This document shows, in pieces, positions 1 through 8,541 of a stretch of DNA of 17,720 bases (positions are counted from its first letter, which is position 1; the number at the start of each line of letters is the position of its first letter). The stretch comes from Treponema sp. GTDB taxonomy: Bacteria > Spirochaetota > Spirochaetia > Treponematales > Breznakiellaceae. The notes under the pieces are model-generated. The model saw only the letters and a list, made by a program, of their open reading frames with translations. It did no database searches and was not told the origin of the DNA. A program made the translations under genes and the position numbers. Where the stretch lies: positions 1-17,720 of the forward strand of contig JAISPH010000034.1 in assembly GCA_031275035.1 (NCBI GenBank), in the 5' to 3' direction.

Positions 1-66
1 GCCGGCCCACTGTGCGGCAAGGGCAAAACCGCCGATACCGGCAAAGAGGTCAATAAAGACGTTCAA
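1..66 (-). CDS. DNA (cytosine-5-)methyltransferase, N-terminal fragment (cut by window edge)
   Basis: Only the first 22 codons are inside the window. They read MNVFIDLFAGIGGFALAAQW and two more residues. DLFAGIGGF is motif I (the S-adenosylmethionine-binding loop) of C5 cytosine methyltransferases, which in this family lies within the first 15 residues, so the fragment sits at the true start. I chose the TTG at 66 because AAAGGTGG lies just upstream and the resulting MNV start matches the family. An in-frame GTG at 75 is the alternative. The gene begins 17 nt after the stop of the large lipoprotein gene, so it is probably the next gene of the same transcript. It could be an orphan protective methylase of the mobile element or half of a restriction-modification system. 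The catalytic PC motif and target recognition domain are outside the window. Confidence 0.85.
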   Translation of the reverse strand, partial: MNVFIDLFAGIGGFALAAQWAG

Positions 67-83
67 TCTTTCCACCTTTCACG

Positions 84-3000
84 CTAATAATTTTTTCTAC
101 AGTTACGGACTTCCACGTACAGGGGGAAGCGGTACTCCTGGATGCCGGCGGCGCCGAACAGCCGATACCGGATGACAATCATGCCGGCAAGGGGAACCGC
201 CCTGACCGTGGTATTGTTTTTCTCAACCAACGCGTCCCCGGCGTTCACGAGGCCGTAGTACGCGCTGGAAGCCTCGCCGTAATCCCGCGTATGCTCAATG
301 ATGAACCCGCCGTTCCCCGTAACCGACGGGGCGGCTATTAGGGTCTGTTGCCTGACGCCGTCAGAGCCTGCCGGCTCACCGCTTTGCGGTTCAAACTTCA
401 CTTCCTCAATCTGGGGCGTCCCGTTGGTTTCCAAAGAGGCAAGGGAAAAACTCATCCGTTCCCCGTCGCCGATAATGAAGCCCCCGGCCGCTTCGTCAAA
501 CCGTGAATACTTGCCGTTTGTTGACAAGCCGCGGGGAATAAAGGTGTAGGCGTTATAGTAGACGTTCATTTGTATTTGTTTTGACGCTACTTCCGCGGGC
601 GTTATGGTTCCATTCACGGTTGAAGTTGCCACAGGATTCCACGCCTGTACGATAACGGCGGCTTTTGATTCCCCGGTCGGGTTAAACCGGATGACCCCGG
701 AGGCGATGCCTGATTCACTGTCTACCGAGGCATGACGGCCGGGGAGCATCGTATACACGCCGTTTTCGCAGCGGTCATAGGTTCCGGCAAGGAGGGTCAT
801 ATTGGAAAGGCCCCATATCCGCAATTCCGCACAGGCGGGTTTTACCTCATATTTGACATCGAAGGCGCCGTCATCCTTGTTGACCGGAACGGATTTGATG
901 AGGGATTTTTCCAGGGTAAAGGTGTTGCCCCACCCGTTCTTTACGGTGATTTGCCCGACCGCCTTGGAAGCGGTCGTTCCGGTAACTATGGCCGCCCCCT
1001 CTTTGTACTTACCGTAAATGGTCAGCGTTCCCTGCCGGTCATCGGACACCTGCGCATAGGCGCTGTCGCTGACGGTCCAGGTAACGGTTCCGGTTTCGGA
1101 GGGCGGGGAAACCGTATAGGCAACGGTTGCCGCCTCCCCCGGATAGGTCGAGATGCTTGTTTTGGAGAGGATGATGGTTTTGGGTGGTTCAACGGTTACG
1201 GTACAGGAAGCGGTTTTGCCGCTGGAAGGAACTTTCGCGGTGATGACCGCGCTCCCCGCCTTCTTCGGGATGATGCTGATCTTCTTCCCGCTTCCGGAGA
1301 TGAGGGCCGCCGTCTCCGCCTGTTGCTGGGCGACGGACCATTGGAGGTTGGTGTAGTCGTTTTCAGCGGCGTTGGTGATGGACGCTCCGAGGGAATAGGG
1401 GTTGTCCCCTTCGATAAGGTAGACAAGGGAGCGGTCCAGGGCAACGGAAGCTGAGTTTTCCCCCGGAACAATGCAGTAAAGGATAACCTGGCTTTTGGCC
1501 TTCTCATGGGAAAGGGTAACGGTACATTCCCGCCCCGCCTGTAATGCGGTTATCTGCACTTCATCGTTTACCGCTGCGCCTGAAGCCGAAGCCGGCGCCA
1601 CTTTCACGACGGCCGGGTCGCTTGATTTCCATTGGAGGGATTTAGAATCGGCGGCTGCGGCGTTCATTCCCGCCAGGGTCGCCTTGAGGGTTTTTGTTAC
1701 CCCCTTTTCAATCGTGATGATGGTATCCCCTGAGTAATTGATATAGGTCTGTTCAAGACCCGAAGCGGCCACGGACACCAATAGCTCGCACGTCGCCAGC
1801 ACCGCGCCGGAGTTTACGGCCACAAGGCTTGCGGTAATAACCGCCGATCCCTCCGTATGGGGATCGAGGATGCAGACCGAATTGGTCCCGCCTGCCGAAA
1901 CGATGGCGGAAGCGCTGCCGCCCTGGGCGGTGCGGGAGGCGTAGGACACCTTTGTCGCCACGCCGGACACGGGAACCTGCATATTCACAAACGCCTGGGT
2001 TCCCGCTGTTACCGACAGCGATTTCTTCTCAAAGGCGAATTCGGTGTATTGGGAAATATATATCACCACATCTTTTTGGAAATTCGCCTTGGGATGGGAA
2101 ATATGGATGGTAACGGTCCCGGAGGCCAGGGGCTTAACCACCGCCGATTCGGCGGAGTAATTCATCTCGATGATGTCGTAAGAGTCGGCCCACCATTTGA
2201 ACTGGTACGCGTCATTAGCTTTGCCGTTCATTAATGAGGCGGTGATGGTTTTCGCCGAATCCGAGGGGGACATTCTGATAATGGATTCGGTGGTAGTGAT
2301 ATAGCAGTCGGCGGTGGTCCTGGGCTCGCAGATAAGGAGGACCGCGCGGTCAACGCCGTTTGCCTTGGGGTGGCTTATGATGAGTTGGGTAACGCCTTCC
2401 TTAAGGGCCTTCACCTGGGCGGTTTCATTGGCGGCGTAGCAGGAAGCGATAGTTCCGTCCGCCACCCGCCAGGAAAAGGCGGTATTGTCCGAAGGCTTCC
2501 CCCCCACGAGGTCAGCGGTGATGGTAGTAGCGGCGTCCCCCACGGTCAGGGTGATAATATTCGGGCTCATAATGTAGGGATTATTGGCGGCCAGCACGGG
2601 GTTTACGCAGTTGACGATGATTTCAAGGGGCCAGGAACAGCGGTCGTGGGCCACGGTGATCTTCGCGGTTCCGGCCTTCTCTCCGTAGAACACGGCTGCC
2701 TGCCCTGAATCAACCACCTTGACGATGGAGGGATCGCTTGAGGACCAGCGATACCCCGATACCACCGGACCGTCCACATTAACCAGGGAAACGAATACCG
2801 AAGTGTTGAACGATTCCCCCACGGTAACCACGTTTTGTTTGGTGGTGAGATAGGGGAACCCCCGCAGTTCCTCTGCGGTATTGGCAACAACCACGAGGAT
2901 TTCCTTTTCCGTTACCGCATAGCTGTTGCGGACGGTGATTTCGCTTACCCCCGTCTCCCGTGCTTCAATAAGACAGAAACCGGAAAGAGAGCCTGAAACA

Positions 3001-5555
3001 TCAATGATGGGGGAACCGGAGACGGAGAAGGTAAAGCCGGTTTGCAGGGTGGAATTCACGAGGCGCGCGCCGATGGTTTTCCGTTCCCCCTTAATCATGG
3101 TTACCACATCAGCTTCGGCGGCAATATACACCACCGCCGTATCGTCCCATTCGTAGAGGGCTCCCACTTTCACGTCAAGGGCAAGGGTGTTTGACGATTC
3201 GGGATTGGAAACAATCACTTTGGTTTTTCCGGTTTGCACGGCGGTGACGGTCGCCTGGGAACCGGAGGCGGCAACGGAAACAACGCCGGGGTCTTCCGCC
3301 CGCCATTGGGTTCCGGTTGCCATGCTTGCGGCGGGTATGTTGACGCCGGTAACCGTGAGGGTTTTGGACGCGCCCGGTTCGCTCAAGACGACGGCGTTCT
3401 GTGCGGTGGTGAGGTATTGGGGAAGGATGGCGTCAACGGGTTCCCCTTCGGGGAGGACGGTTATATTGAACACACAGGGTTCGCTTCCGGCTAGGGCGGC
3501 GGTAATGCGGGCGGTCCCGGCGGTAATGCCAGAGACCGTTGCGTTCAGGCGGCTGCCGCTTTGGGCCTGGACGGTACAAACGCCCGGCTTGTCGGTCTGC
3601 CAGGTGATACGGGCAATATCTTCTGCTGATAATCCAAACTGGTTCAGGGATAGGGCGGCGCCGCCGTTTTCATTGATACGGTAATAGGTTTGATCCGCGT
3701 AGATGCCCTTCATAGTATCCAGGGCTTCCGGGGTATCGGCGGAGAGGACGAGGATGCGCTTTTCGCTGGCCGCTTTTTCATGGGAGACATTGACGTAGGT
3801 CTGATGGTTTCCGCTCCCCAGGGCGGAGAGGACCACGGCGCTTCCCGTCTCCGGCGCGATACCGATTGTTTGGGGATCGCCTGAAGACCAGGCAACCGCG
3901 TTCTCGTCCCCTGTCTGGGTGTTCCCGGTTAAGGTAACGGCAACTTCACGGGTGGTCCCGGAGAGCATACGGATAAGGTTTGCCTCGCTTACGATATACA
4001 CCGGTTCCGCCATCTGCGCGTAAGGCGAATAGACCTTGACGATAATCTCCGTTTCATACCGCACCTTTGGGTGGGACACGGTGATGGTTACCGTCCCGAT
4101 CCTGAGCGGCGTGATATAGAGATTGCCGAAGGCGTACTGCCCCGCGGCGGAGCGGGAGGCGGCGCGCCCGGTGTTGGTTTCTATCTTGCAGATGTCGTTG
4201 TCCGCCCCGTTGTCTATCGACCATACCAGGTTCTGCTCGTCCCCCGGTTTTCCGCCCGCAAGGGATACGGTGATGTGGGCCGCCTCGTCTCCGACCCTGG
4301 TTTGGACATAATTGCCGCTTGTGGTGATATACATGGACGCATCAACGGCGCTTCCCTCCTGTTCCCGCAGGACTATCAGGATGCTCCGGGAGTATTCGGA
4401 AAGTTCATGGGAGACTTTGACTTTGATACTTCCGTTTAATTTTCCCGTAACAGATAATGTGTTCCCCACCGCTTCCCAATCCATGTAGTAGCGGGCTTCA
4501 TCGGGAACCGTCCACACAAAGGCGTCGGGATTTGCGAAACCGGGATAACCGGTAATTTCGGCGTAGACCGAATGGGGGGCGGCGCTTCCGGTAACGATGA
4601 GGGTGGTTGCCGAAGGTGTGATATAGACATTCTGAACCGCGGCGGTAACCCGAACCAGGATGTCCAGGGGCCAGGCGCATCCTTCATAGCGTACCCGGAG
4701 GAGGCTTGTCCCCGGCGACAAAGCGGAGATCAGCGCGGTGCCCCCGTTAGCCGCCACAGACACGCAGGGCGCCCCTTCGCCCGCCACTTCCCAGGAGAAG
4801 GAGGCGGGGTTAATGAGCCCATGGGGGTTCTGCACCGAAACGGAAACCGTTTTAGTCTGGGTTTCGGCCTTATTAATGGTGATGACATTCGTTTCCGTTG
4901 AAAGGTAGCTTTCCGTAAATTCATCGGCGTACACATAAAGGATGAGGGTATAGGGATAGGCCGCCTTGGGGTGGGCGGCGGTTATTTGGGTGGAACCGGC
5001 TTTGAGGGTGTTGACGATACAGTTGTTCCGGCTCGTGGTTATCGTCGCCAGGGACGGGTCCGTAATGGACCATGAAAAATCTTCCAGGTCAAAACTCTGT
5101 CCGCCGTAGAGGGAGACGGAAAAGGTTTGGGCGCTGCCGGGGGTAAGCTCAAGGACCGAATAGTTGGAATAGATATAGGGCTCCGCGGTAAACTCCCCGT
5201 CCGTGCCGCTGACGGCAACCATACACGCGGCGGTGATGCCGTTAATCGTCGCTTTAATATAGGCGGACCCTTCCATAACCCCGGTAATCACGACTCCGTA
5301 GGCGTCGGGGTTTATGGCGATATGGGCGGCGTCGTATTCCCAAAAAGCCTCCACCACGTTCTGTAGACGTGCGGGTTTCACGGTAAGCTGAAGGTACTCG
5401 CTTCCCCCTACGGCGACGGCAAGGCTGGTCTTCTTGAACGATACGGCGTTGACGGTCTCCTCTGCCGGGGGTTCCGATCCGAACAGGGCCGAACAGGATA
5501 CGGAAAAAACGGCGGCGGCGAGGACGGCTGTAAAAAACAGAATCCTTTTTTTCAT
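84..5555 (-). CDS. giant surface lipoprotein with about 16 bacterial Ig-like (Big_2-type) repeats
   Basis: The product has 1823 residues. Residues 1-20 are a signal peptide (MKKR, then a hydrophobic run) ending in SVSC, a relaxed spirochaete-type lipobox with Cys21 as the lipidated residue. From about residue 35 to 1540 the chain is a string of roughly 85-100-residue units. Each carries a central Trp (FSW, LVW, LQW, YRW) and a closing strand such as ITVSHPK, IISHPKA, VNVSHEKA or VTLSHEKA, the pattern of Big_2 Ig-like folds. Approximate unit starts are 35, 126, 216, 309, 407, 518, 616, 710, 808, 900, 992, 1084, 1171, 1269, 1368 and 1457. Residues 1541-1823 are a different C-terminal domain I do not recognise. 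The ATG has AAGGAGC 7 nt upstream, and the gene starts 21 nt after trbI, so it is very likely co-transcribed with the secretion genes. The Ig stalk, lipid anchor and position suggest an adhesin or mating-contact protein. That role is inference. Confidence 0.93.
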   Translation of the reverse strand: MKKRILFFTAVLAAAVFSVSCSALFGSEPPAEETVNAVSFKKTSLAVAVGGSEYLQLTVKPARLQNVVEAFWEYDAAHIAINPDAYGVVITGVMEGSAYIKATINGITAACMVAVSGTDGEFTAEPYIYSNYSVLELTPGSAQTFSVSLYGGQSFDLEDFSWSITDPSLATITTSRNNCIVNTLKAGSTQITAAHPKAAYPYTLILYVYADEFTESYLSTETNVITINKAETQTKTVSVSVQNPHGLINPASFSWEVAGEGAPCVSVAANGGTALISALSPGTSLLRVRYEGCAWPLDILVRVTAAVQNVYITPSATTLIVTGSAAPHSVYAEITGYPGFANPDAFVWTVPDEARYYMDWEAVGNTLSVTGKLNGSIKVKVSHELSEYSRSILIVLREQEGSAVDASMYITTSGNYVQTRVGDEAAHITVSLAGGKPGDEQNLVWSIDNGADNDICKIETNTGRAASRSAAGQYAFGNLYITPLRIGTVTITVSHPKVRYETEIIVKVYSPYAQMAEPVYIVSEANLIRMLSGTTREVAVTLTGNTQTGDENAVAWSSGDPQTIGIAPETGSAVVLSALGSGNHQTYVNVSHEKAASEKRILVLSADTPEALDTMKGIYADQTYYRINENGGAALSLNQFGLSAEDIARITWQTDKPGVCTVQAQSGSRLNATVSGITAGTARITAALAGSEPCVFNITVLPEGEPVDAILPQYLTTAQNAVVLSEPGASKTLTVTGVNIPAASMATGTQWRAEDPGVVSVAASGSQATVTAVQTGKTKVIVSNPESSNTLALDVKVGALYEWDDTAVVYIAAEADVVTMIKGERKTIGARLVNSTLQTGFTFSVSGSPIIDVSGSLSGFCLIEARETGVSEITVRNSYAVTEKEILVVVANTAEELRGFPYLTTKQNVVTVGESFNTSVFVSLVNVDGPVVSGYRWSSSDPSIVKVVDSGQAAVFYGEKAGTAKITVAHDRCSWPLEIIVNCVNPVLAANNPYIMSPNIITLTVGDAATTITADLVGGKPSDNTAFSWRVADGTIASCYAANETAQVKALKEGVTQLIISHPKANGVDRAVLLICEPRTTADCYITTTESIIRMSPSDSAKTITASLMNGKANDAYQFKWWADSYDIIEMNYSAESAVVKPLASGTVTIHISHPKANFQKDVVIYISQYTEFAFEKKSLSVTAGTQAFVNMQVPVSGVATKVSYASRTAQGGSASAIVSAGGTNSVCILDPHTEGSAVITASLVAVNSGAVLATCELLVSVAASGLEQTYINYSGDTIITIEKGVTKTLKATLAGMNAAAADSKSLQWKSSDPAVVKVAPASASGAAVNDEVQITALQAGRECTVTLSHEKAKSQVILYCIVPGENSASVALDRSLVYLIEGDNPYSLGASITNAAENDYTNLQWSVAQQQAETAALISGSGKKISIIPKKAGSAVITAKVPSSGKTASCTVTVEPPKTIILSKTSISTYPGEAATVAYTVSPPSETGTVTWTVSDSAYAQVSDDRQGTLTIYGKYKEGAAIVTGTTASKAVGQITVKNGWGNTFTLEKSLIKSVPVNKDDGAFDVKYEVKPACAELRIWGLSNMTLLAGTYDRCENGVYTMLPGRHASVDSESGIASGVIRFNPTGESKAAVIVQAWNPVATSTVNGTITPAEVASKQIQMNVYYNAYTFIPRGLSTNGKYSRFDEAAGGFIIGDGERMSFSLASLETNGTPQIEEVKFEPQSGEPAGSDGVRQQTLIAAPSVTGNGGFIIEHTRDYGEASSAYYGLVNAGDALVEKNNTTVRAVPLAGMIVIRYRLFGAAGIQEYRFPLYVEVRNCRKNY

Positions 5556-5576
5556 GGCAATGCTCCTTTAAACGAA

Positions 5577-7124
5577 TCAGCGGCGGTACGGCTGAGTAAC
5601 CCCATAGGGTTCCAGGGGCGGCAGGGTCAGCGTCGTGTTGACCACAATGTTGACGCCTAATCCCGCCTTGATGGTGATGGTGGGCTGCACATCCAAGGCC
5701 CGGTCAATGAGTTTTGAACCCAGAGTCGTGGCGACGCTCTGGCTGTTGGCAAGCACATTCTGGACATACTGGTTGTCCGTGCCGGAGGCGGTATTCTCAA
5801 ACTCCGCGCTGATAATATTGAATACCGACATAAGGGCGATGGCCTTGAGATACTGGAACGGATGGTCGTTGATAACGCCTTTAAGCCCCGCGGCCCCCTG
5901 GGGATCGGCGGCGGCCATATTGCCCAGGCTTACGGCGTAGCCGTCCGGGCGGATGAGGGTATGCCAGGCGACCTGGACCCGGCTTTGGGAATAACTGATA
6001 CTGGAATTATATGAACCGAATAGTTTGGAATTCTGCGGGATTAAGAGATACCGCCCGTCAAGGCTTGAGTAGACGTTCTTGGAAACAACCGCCGTTGCCT
6101 CCCCCGGCAGGTCGGTATTGATGCTGCCGGTCAATGTCGCTTCAAATATCGTACCCTGCCAGATGGTCGTCGGCCCCAGCCAGACGCCGCTTCCCGCATT
6201 CTCCCTTCCCGCCGTATGGAACTGTTGTTTCCCGCTCTGGCCATTCTGGTTTTCATAGGATGAGGGGGAGCCATAGCCCGGCGTTCCCCCCTGCCCGTAG
6301 GCGGCGATCATTTGCGCCGTATAGTCATCCTTGGCGGGCATACCGAAACGGGCGTAAGGATTGCCGGTTTCGGATGGAAAAACCGTATCCCCATAGGGAA
6401 TTACGCCTTGGGCGTACTGCCGTTGGGTAGGGGTTATCCCCTTTATGCCGGAGATTGTTTTTCCCTGGAGGGAATCCCCCCTGGTGTCGGGGCGGCTTGA
6501 ACCGTTCCCGCTTCCCGAAACGACGACCGATTCGGTCTTCTTTTCGGGAGGCGGGGTATAGCGGTATTCGGGGTCCACCGGCGGCAGGCTGCTGAGGATT
6601 TCGTCGTCGTCCTCCGGATACTCAACCGCCGCGGGCTTTTCCGGTTCTTTCCGGGGGACCAGGGCCGAATAGTCCACCGCCTTCATGGCGGCGGTATCCG
6701 GCTTTTTGACGGCGGAGGTTTTCTTCCCCTTAAAGAGGGGCGCGATAAAGGTGGCGCCGATGATGAACACCGCCCGGGTCCCCACGCCGATACGGAGGAT
6801 AAGCTGCTTGTTCAGCTTGTGGGGGCCGTCACTGAGGATGGTGCCGGCGGGAGCCTTGGAGGGGGTAAAGGGACGTTGTGCCTCCCCGGTGTCGCGGTCC
6901 GTTTCCATTTCCCGTTTTTCTTCGGTTCCGGCGGCGGGGCTCCGCCCGCTCTCCGCCGTCTCCGGTTCCGCGTTCTCCGACGTATCGTTTGCCGCGGCTT
7001 CATCAAAGGGATTGCCCCGGGGCTGTTCCCGGCTGTCATCCTCAATGGTGGATATAACATCCCCGTCAGGGGGCTCATCGGGGGCTTCTCCGTCAAAGGC
7101 GTCAAATATGCCGTTAGAGCCCAC
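5577..7124 (-). CDS. trbI: TrbI / VirB10-like conjugal transfer core-complex protein
   Basis: The product has 515 residues. Residues 1-105 are an acidic cytoplasmic tail rich in E, D and P. One membrane helix follows at about 108-130, then a Pro-rich, low-complexity periplasmic linker at about 135-310 (PPVDPEYRYTPPPEKK, Gly/Gln/Ser stretch near 275-300). The C-terminal TrbI/VirB10 domain spans about 318-505, with the family's typical run GTIFEATLTGSINTDLPGEA and the strand IPQNSKLFGSY. VirB10-family proteins span from the inner membrane to the outer-membrane pore and form the core with VirB7 and VirB9 equivalents. Translation starts at a GTG at 7124 with AAGGAGG 6 nt upstream. It overlaps the end of the small membrane frame by 11 nt, which suggests translational coupling. 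The lipoprotein gene follows after 21 nt. Confidence 0.95.
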   Translation of the reverse strand: MGSNGIFDAFDGEAPDEPPDGDVISTIEDDSREQPRGNPFDEAAANDTSENAEPETAESGRSPAAGTEEKREMETDRDTGEAQRPFTPSKAPAGTILSDGPHKLNKQLILRIGVGTRAVFIIGATFIAPLFKGKKTSAVKKPDTAAMKAVDYSALVPRKEPEKPAAVEYPEDDDEILSSLPPVDPEYRYTPPPEKKTESVVVSGSGNGSSRPDTRGDSLQGKTISGIKGITPTQRQYAQGVIPYGDTVFPSETGNPYARFGMPAKDDYTAQMIAAYGQGGTPGYGSPSSYENQNGQSGKQQFHTAGRENAGSGVWLGPTTIWQGTIFEATLTGSINTDLPGEATAVVSKNVYSSLDGRYLLIPQNSKLFGSYNSSISYSQSRVQVAWHTLIRPDGYAVSLGNMAAADPQGAAGLKGVINDHPFQYLKAIALMSVFNIISAEFENTASGTDNQYVQNVLANSQSVATTLGSKLIDRALDVQPTITIKAGLGVNIVVNTTLTLPPLEPYGVTQPYRR

Positions 7125-7350
7125 GGTATGCCTCCTTCAGCGCCCGGACATGGGCAAGCAAAGGTGAAAGTATCGAAAGGCCGATGAGAAACCCGGCAAG
7201 GGAACAGCACAGCGGAACCAGCGCCCCCTTCACCCCGTACTTCTTTCGCAGAAGCAGGAATCCGGTTATTCCCCCCGCAAGGGAGAAGGCCAGGGAAATC
7301 ACCGGCCGGTACACCGCCGCTATCGCGGAGAGGGGCATGACGACCGCCAT
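7114..7350 (-). CDS. small hydrophobic membrane protein; main open frame of a frame-broken gene
   Basis: This 78-codon frame encodes a mostly hydrophobic protein with helices near residues 14-34 (ISLAFSLAGGITGFLLL) and 43-65 (ALVPLCCSLAGFLIGLSILS), separated by a basic RKKYGVK loop. It lies between trbG and trbI, runs in the same direction and overlaps the start of trbI by 11 nt, with the trbI ribosome binding site inside its last codons. The ATG at 7350 has no visible Shine-Dalgarno sequence, so I doubt it is the true start. The coding-like frame continues upstream to 7455, and a well-placed ATG lies at 7471 in another frame (see the next entry). I recognise no family. Position alone would suggest an accessory inner-membrane part of the Trb machine, in the place where RP4 has trbH. 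Confidence 0.6.
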   Translation of the reverse strand: MAVVMPLSAIAAVYRPVISLAFSLAGGITGFLLLRKKYGVKGALVPLCCSLAGFLIGLSILSPLLAHVRALKEAYRGL

Positions 7351-7471
7351 ACAGTGTTTTGCAAGGGTGTAACACGCAAGAACCCGTTCACCCTGGACGC
7401 GGAACAGCCGGTATTCCTCCGGGGAGGGGGTAAAATCATCGGGCCAGGTAAACCTTCAGCTTCTTTTTCAT
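7351..7471 (-). other. 5' part of the small membrane gene, out of frame by one base
   Basis: An ATG at 7471 sits 7 nt after the trbG stop and 5 nt after AAGG. It opens MKKKLKVYLAR and then meets TGA at 7438-7436. In the next frame, uninterrupted sequence from 7455 runs straight into the 78-codon frame with protein-like content (DDFTPSPEEYRLFRVQGERV, then LACYTLAKHC). That stretch contains no ATG, GTG or TTG. Removing one C from the CCC in CTGGCCCGATGAT would join both parts into one protein of about 118 residues. The cause may be a real frameshift mutation, a read error in the C run, or +1 frameshifting at the CGA-TGA junction. The sequence alone cannot say which. Confidence 0.55.
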
Positions 7472-7478
7472 AAACGCC

Positions 7479-8540
7479 TTATTCCGCCTTCCCCGTTTCA
7501 CCCGCGGCGGCAGGATATTGTTCAACTACCGTAACCGGCGTCCGGTATCTCTTTTTGGTGACGATGATCTTTTCTTTCCCCCGCCTCACGGTGATCTTCT
7601 CAATGAGTTCGTCAATGATGACCAGGTTTTTCTTTACCCGGTAATTGATCCGCTCGTTCCGGCGGTTGAAGATGACCGGGCTTTCGATGTGGAGCATTTT
7701 TTCGTCAAGCTCGATATAGGTTTTTCTCCCGTCGTCATAGACGCGCCGGGGCAGCCACACCGGCTTTCTGAAAAGGCTGTAGGACATTTTGTAATCAAAG
7801 GAAAGAAACTCAGGATTCACCGAAAGGGAATCGTCTGAGAGTTCCCGGATACGCCGGTTCATGGCCTCGGTCTTTACGGTAAAGGGCATGGACGGGGGAT
7901 ATTCCCATTGGACCATGACCATGAAGGCGTCTTTGAAGGATTTTAGCAGGATGTGGTACACCCTGCGGTCGGTAATGATAATCATGCTCGTGGTAAGATT
8001 CGCGTAGCTGGGTTTCACGAAAAAATGCTGTACGTCCTGTCCATTACTGCGGGAAACCCCGGCCCCTATTTCCCAGACTTTTTCCTCCGACAAAAACGGC
8101 ATCTCCAGCACCTGTTCCCCCGGCTCAAGCTGAATGTCCGTAGTCCGGTAAGGCATGGTATGAATCTCATAAACAAAGGTTTCGTCCCAGGGGTAATACA
8201 TCATGCCGTTGACGTACTTGAGGGGAACCTGGAGCGCCGCCCTGGCGGATTCCGCTGCCGCCGCCGCCCCTTCCGGCCTGGGCGCTTCTTCTTTTTGTTC
8301 CGGCGAATAGACCGGCCGGTCAATGTAGATTACGGTCTTTTCAATGTCCGCTTCCTTGAGTTCTTCCTCTATGGCGATTTCCTCAAGCTCCCGTTCGTTC
8401 CGATATTCCTCCTCTTTCAGGGAACGGATGTTTTCAGCTTCCTCAAACGGCTCTCCACGCACGGTAACGTCGAAATGGACGGTCCTGCATGACGACAAAA
8501 CGCTTACTGCCACTGCCAGGAAAAAAATTACCTGTTTCAT
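7479..8540 (-). CDS. trbG: TrbG / VirB9-like outer-membrane core protein, predicted lipoprotein
   Basis: The product has 353 residues from the ATG at 8540, which has GAGGAG 7 nt upstream inside the last codons of trbF. An upstream TTG at 8555 would add five residues ahead of the signal peptide and is less likely. The N-terminus (MKQVIFFLAVAVSVLSSC) is a signal peptide ending in the lipobox LSSC with Cys18 as acceptor. A strongly charged Glu-rich, helix-prone segment covers about 30-70 and an Ala/Pro-rich linker 80-102. The VirB9/TrbG/CagX-type beta domain follows from about 105, with YPWDETFVYEIHTMPYRTTD, LEPGE and SMIIITDRRVYHILLKS, typical of the family. It should form the periplasmic/outer-membrane ring with TrbI. 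VirB9 proteins normally carry a plain signal peptide and a separate small lipoprotein (VirB7/TrbH) anchors them; here the anchor may be built in. Confidence 0.93.
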   Translation of the reverse strand: MKQVIFFLAVAVSVLSSCRTVHFDVTVRGEPFEEAENIRSLKEEEYRNERELEEIAIEEELKEADIEKTVIYIDRPVYSPEQKEEAPRPEGAAAAAESARAALQVPLKYVNGMMYYPWDETFVYEIHTMPYRTTDIQLEPGEQVLEMPFLSEEKVWEIGAGVSRSNGQDVQHFFVKPSYANLTTSMIIITDRRVYHILLKSFKDAFMVMVQWEYPPSMPFTVKTEAMNRRIRELSDDSLSVNPEFLSFDYKMSYSLFRKPVWLPRRVYDDGRKTYIELDEKMLHIESPVIFNRRNERINYRVKKNLVIIDELIEKITVRRGKEKIIVTKKRYRTPVTVVEQYPAAAGETGKAE

Positions 8541-8541
8541 G

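Noticed and set aside
732..1454. 240-codon plus-strand frame opposite the lipoprotein gene
   Set aside because: Gly/Arg-rich shadow of the Ig-repeat coding strand; no start signal or domain.
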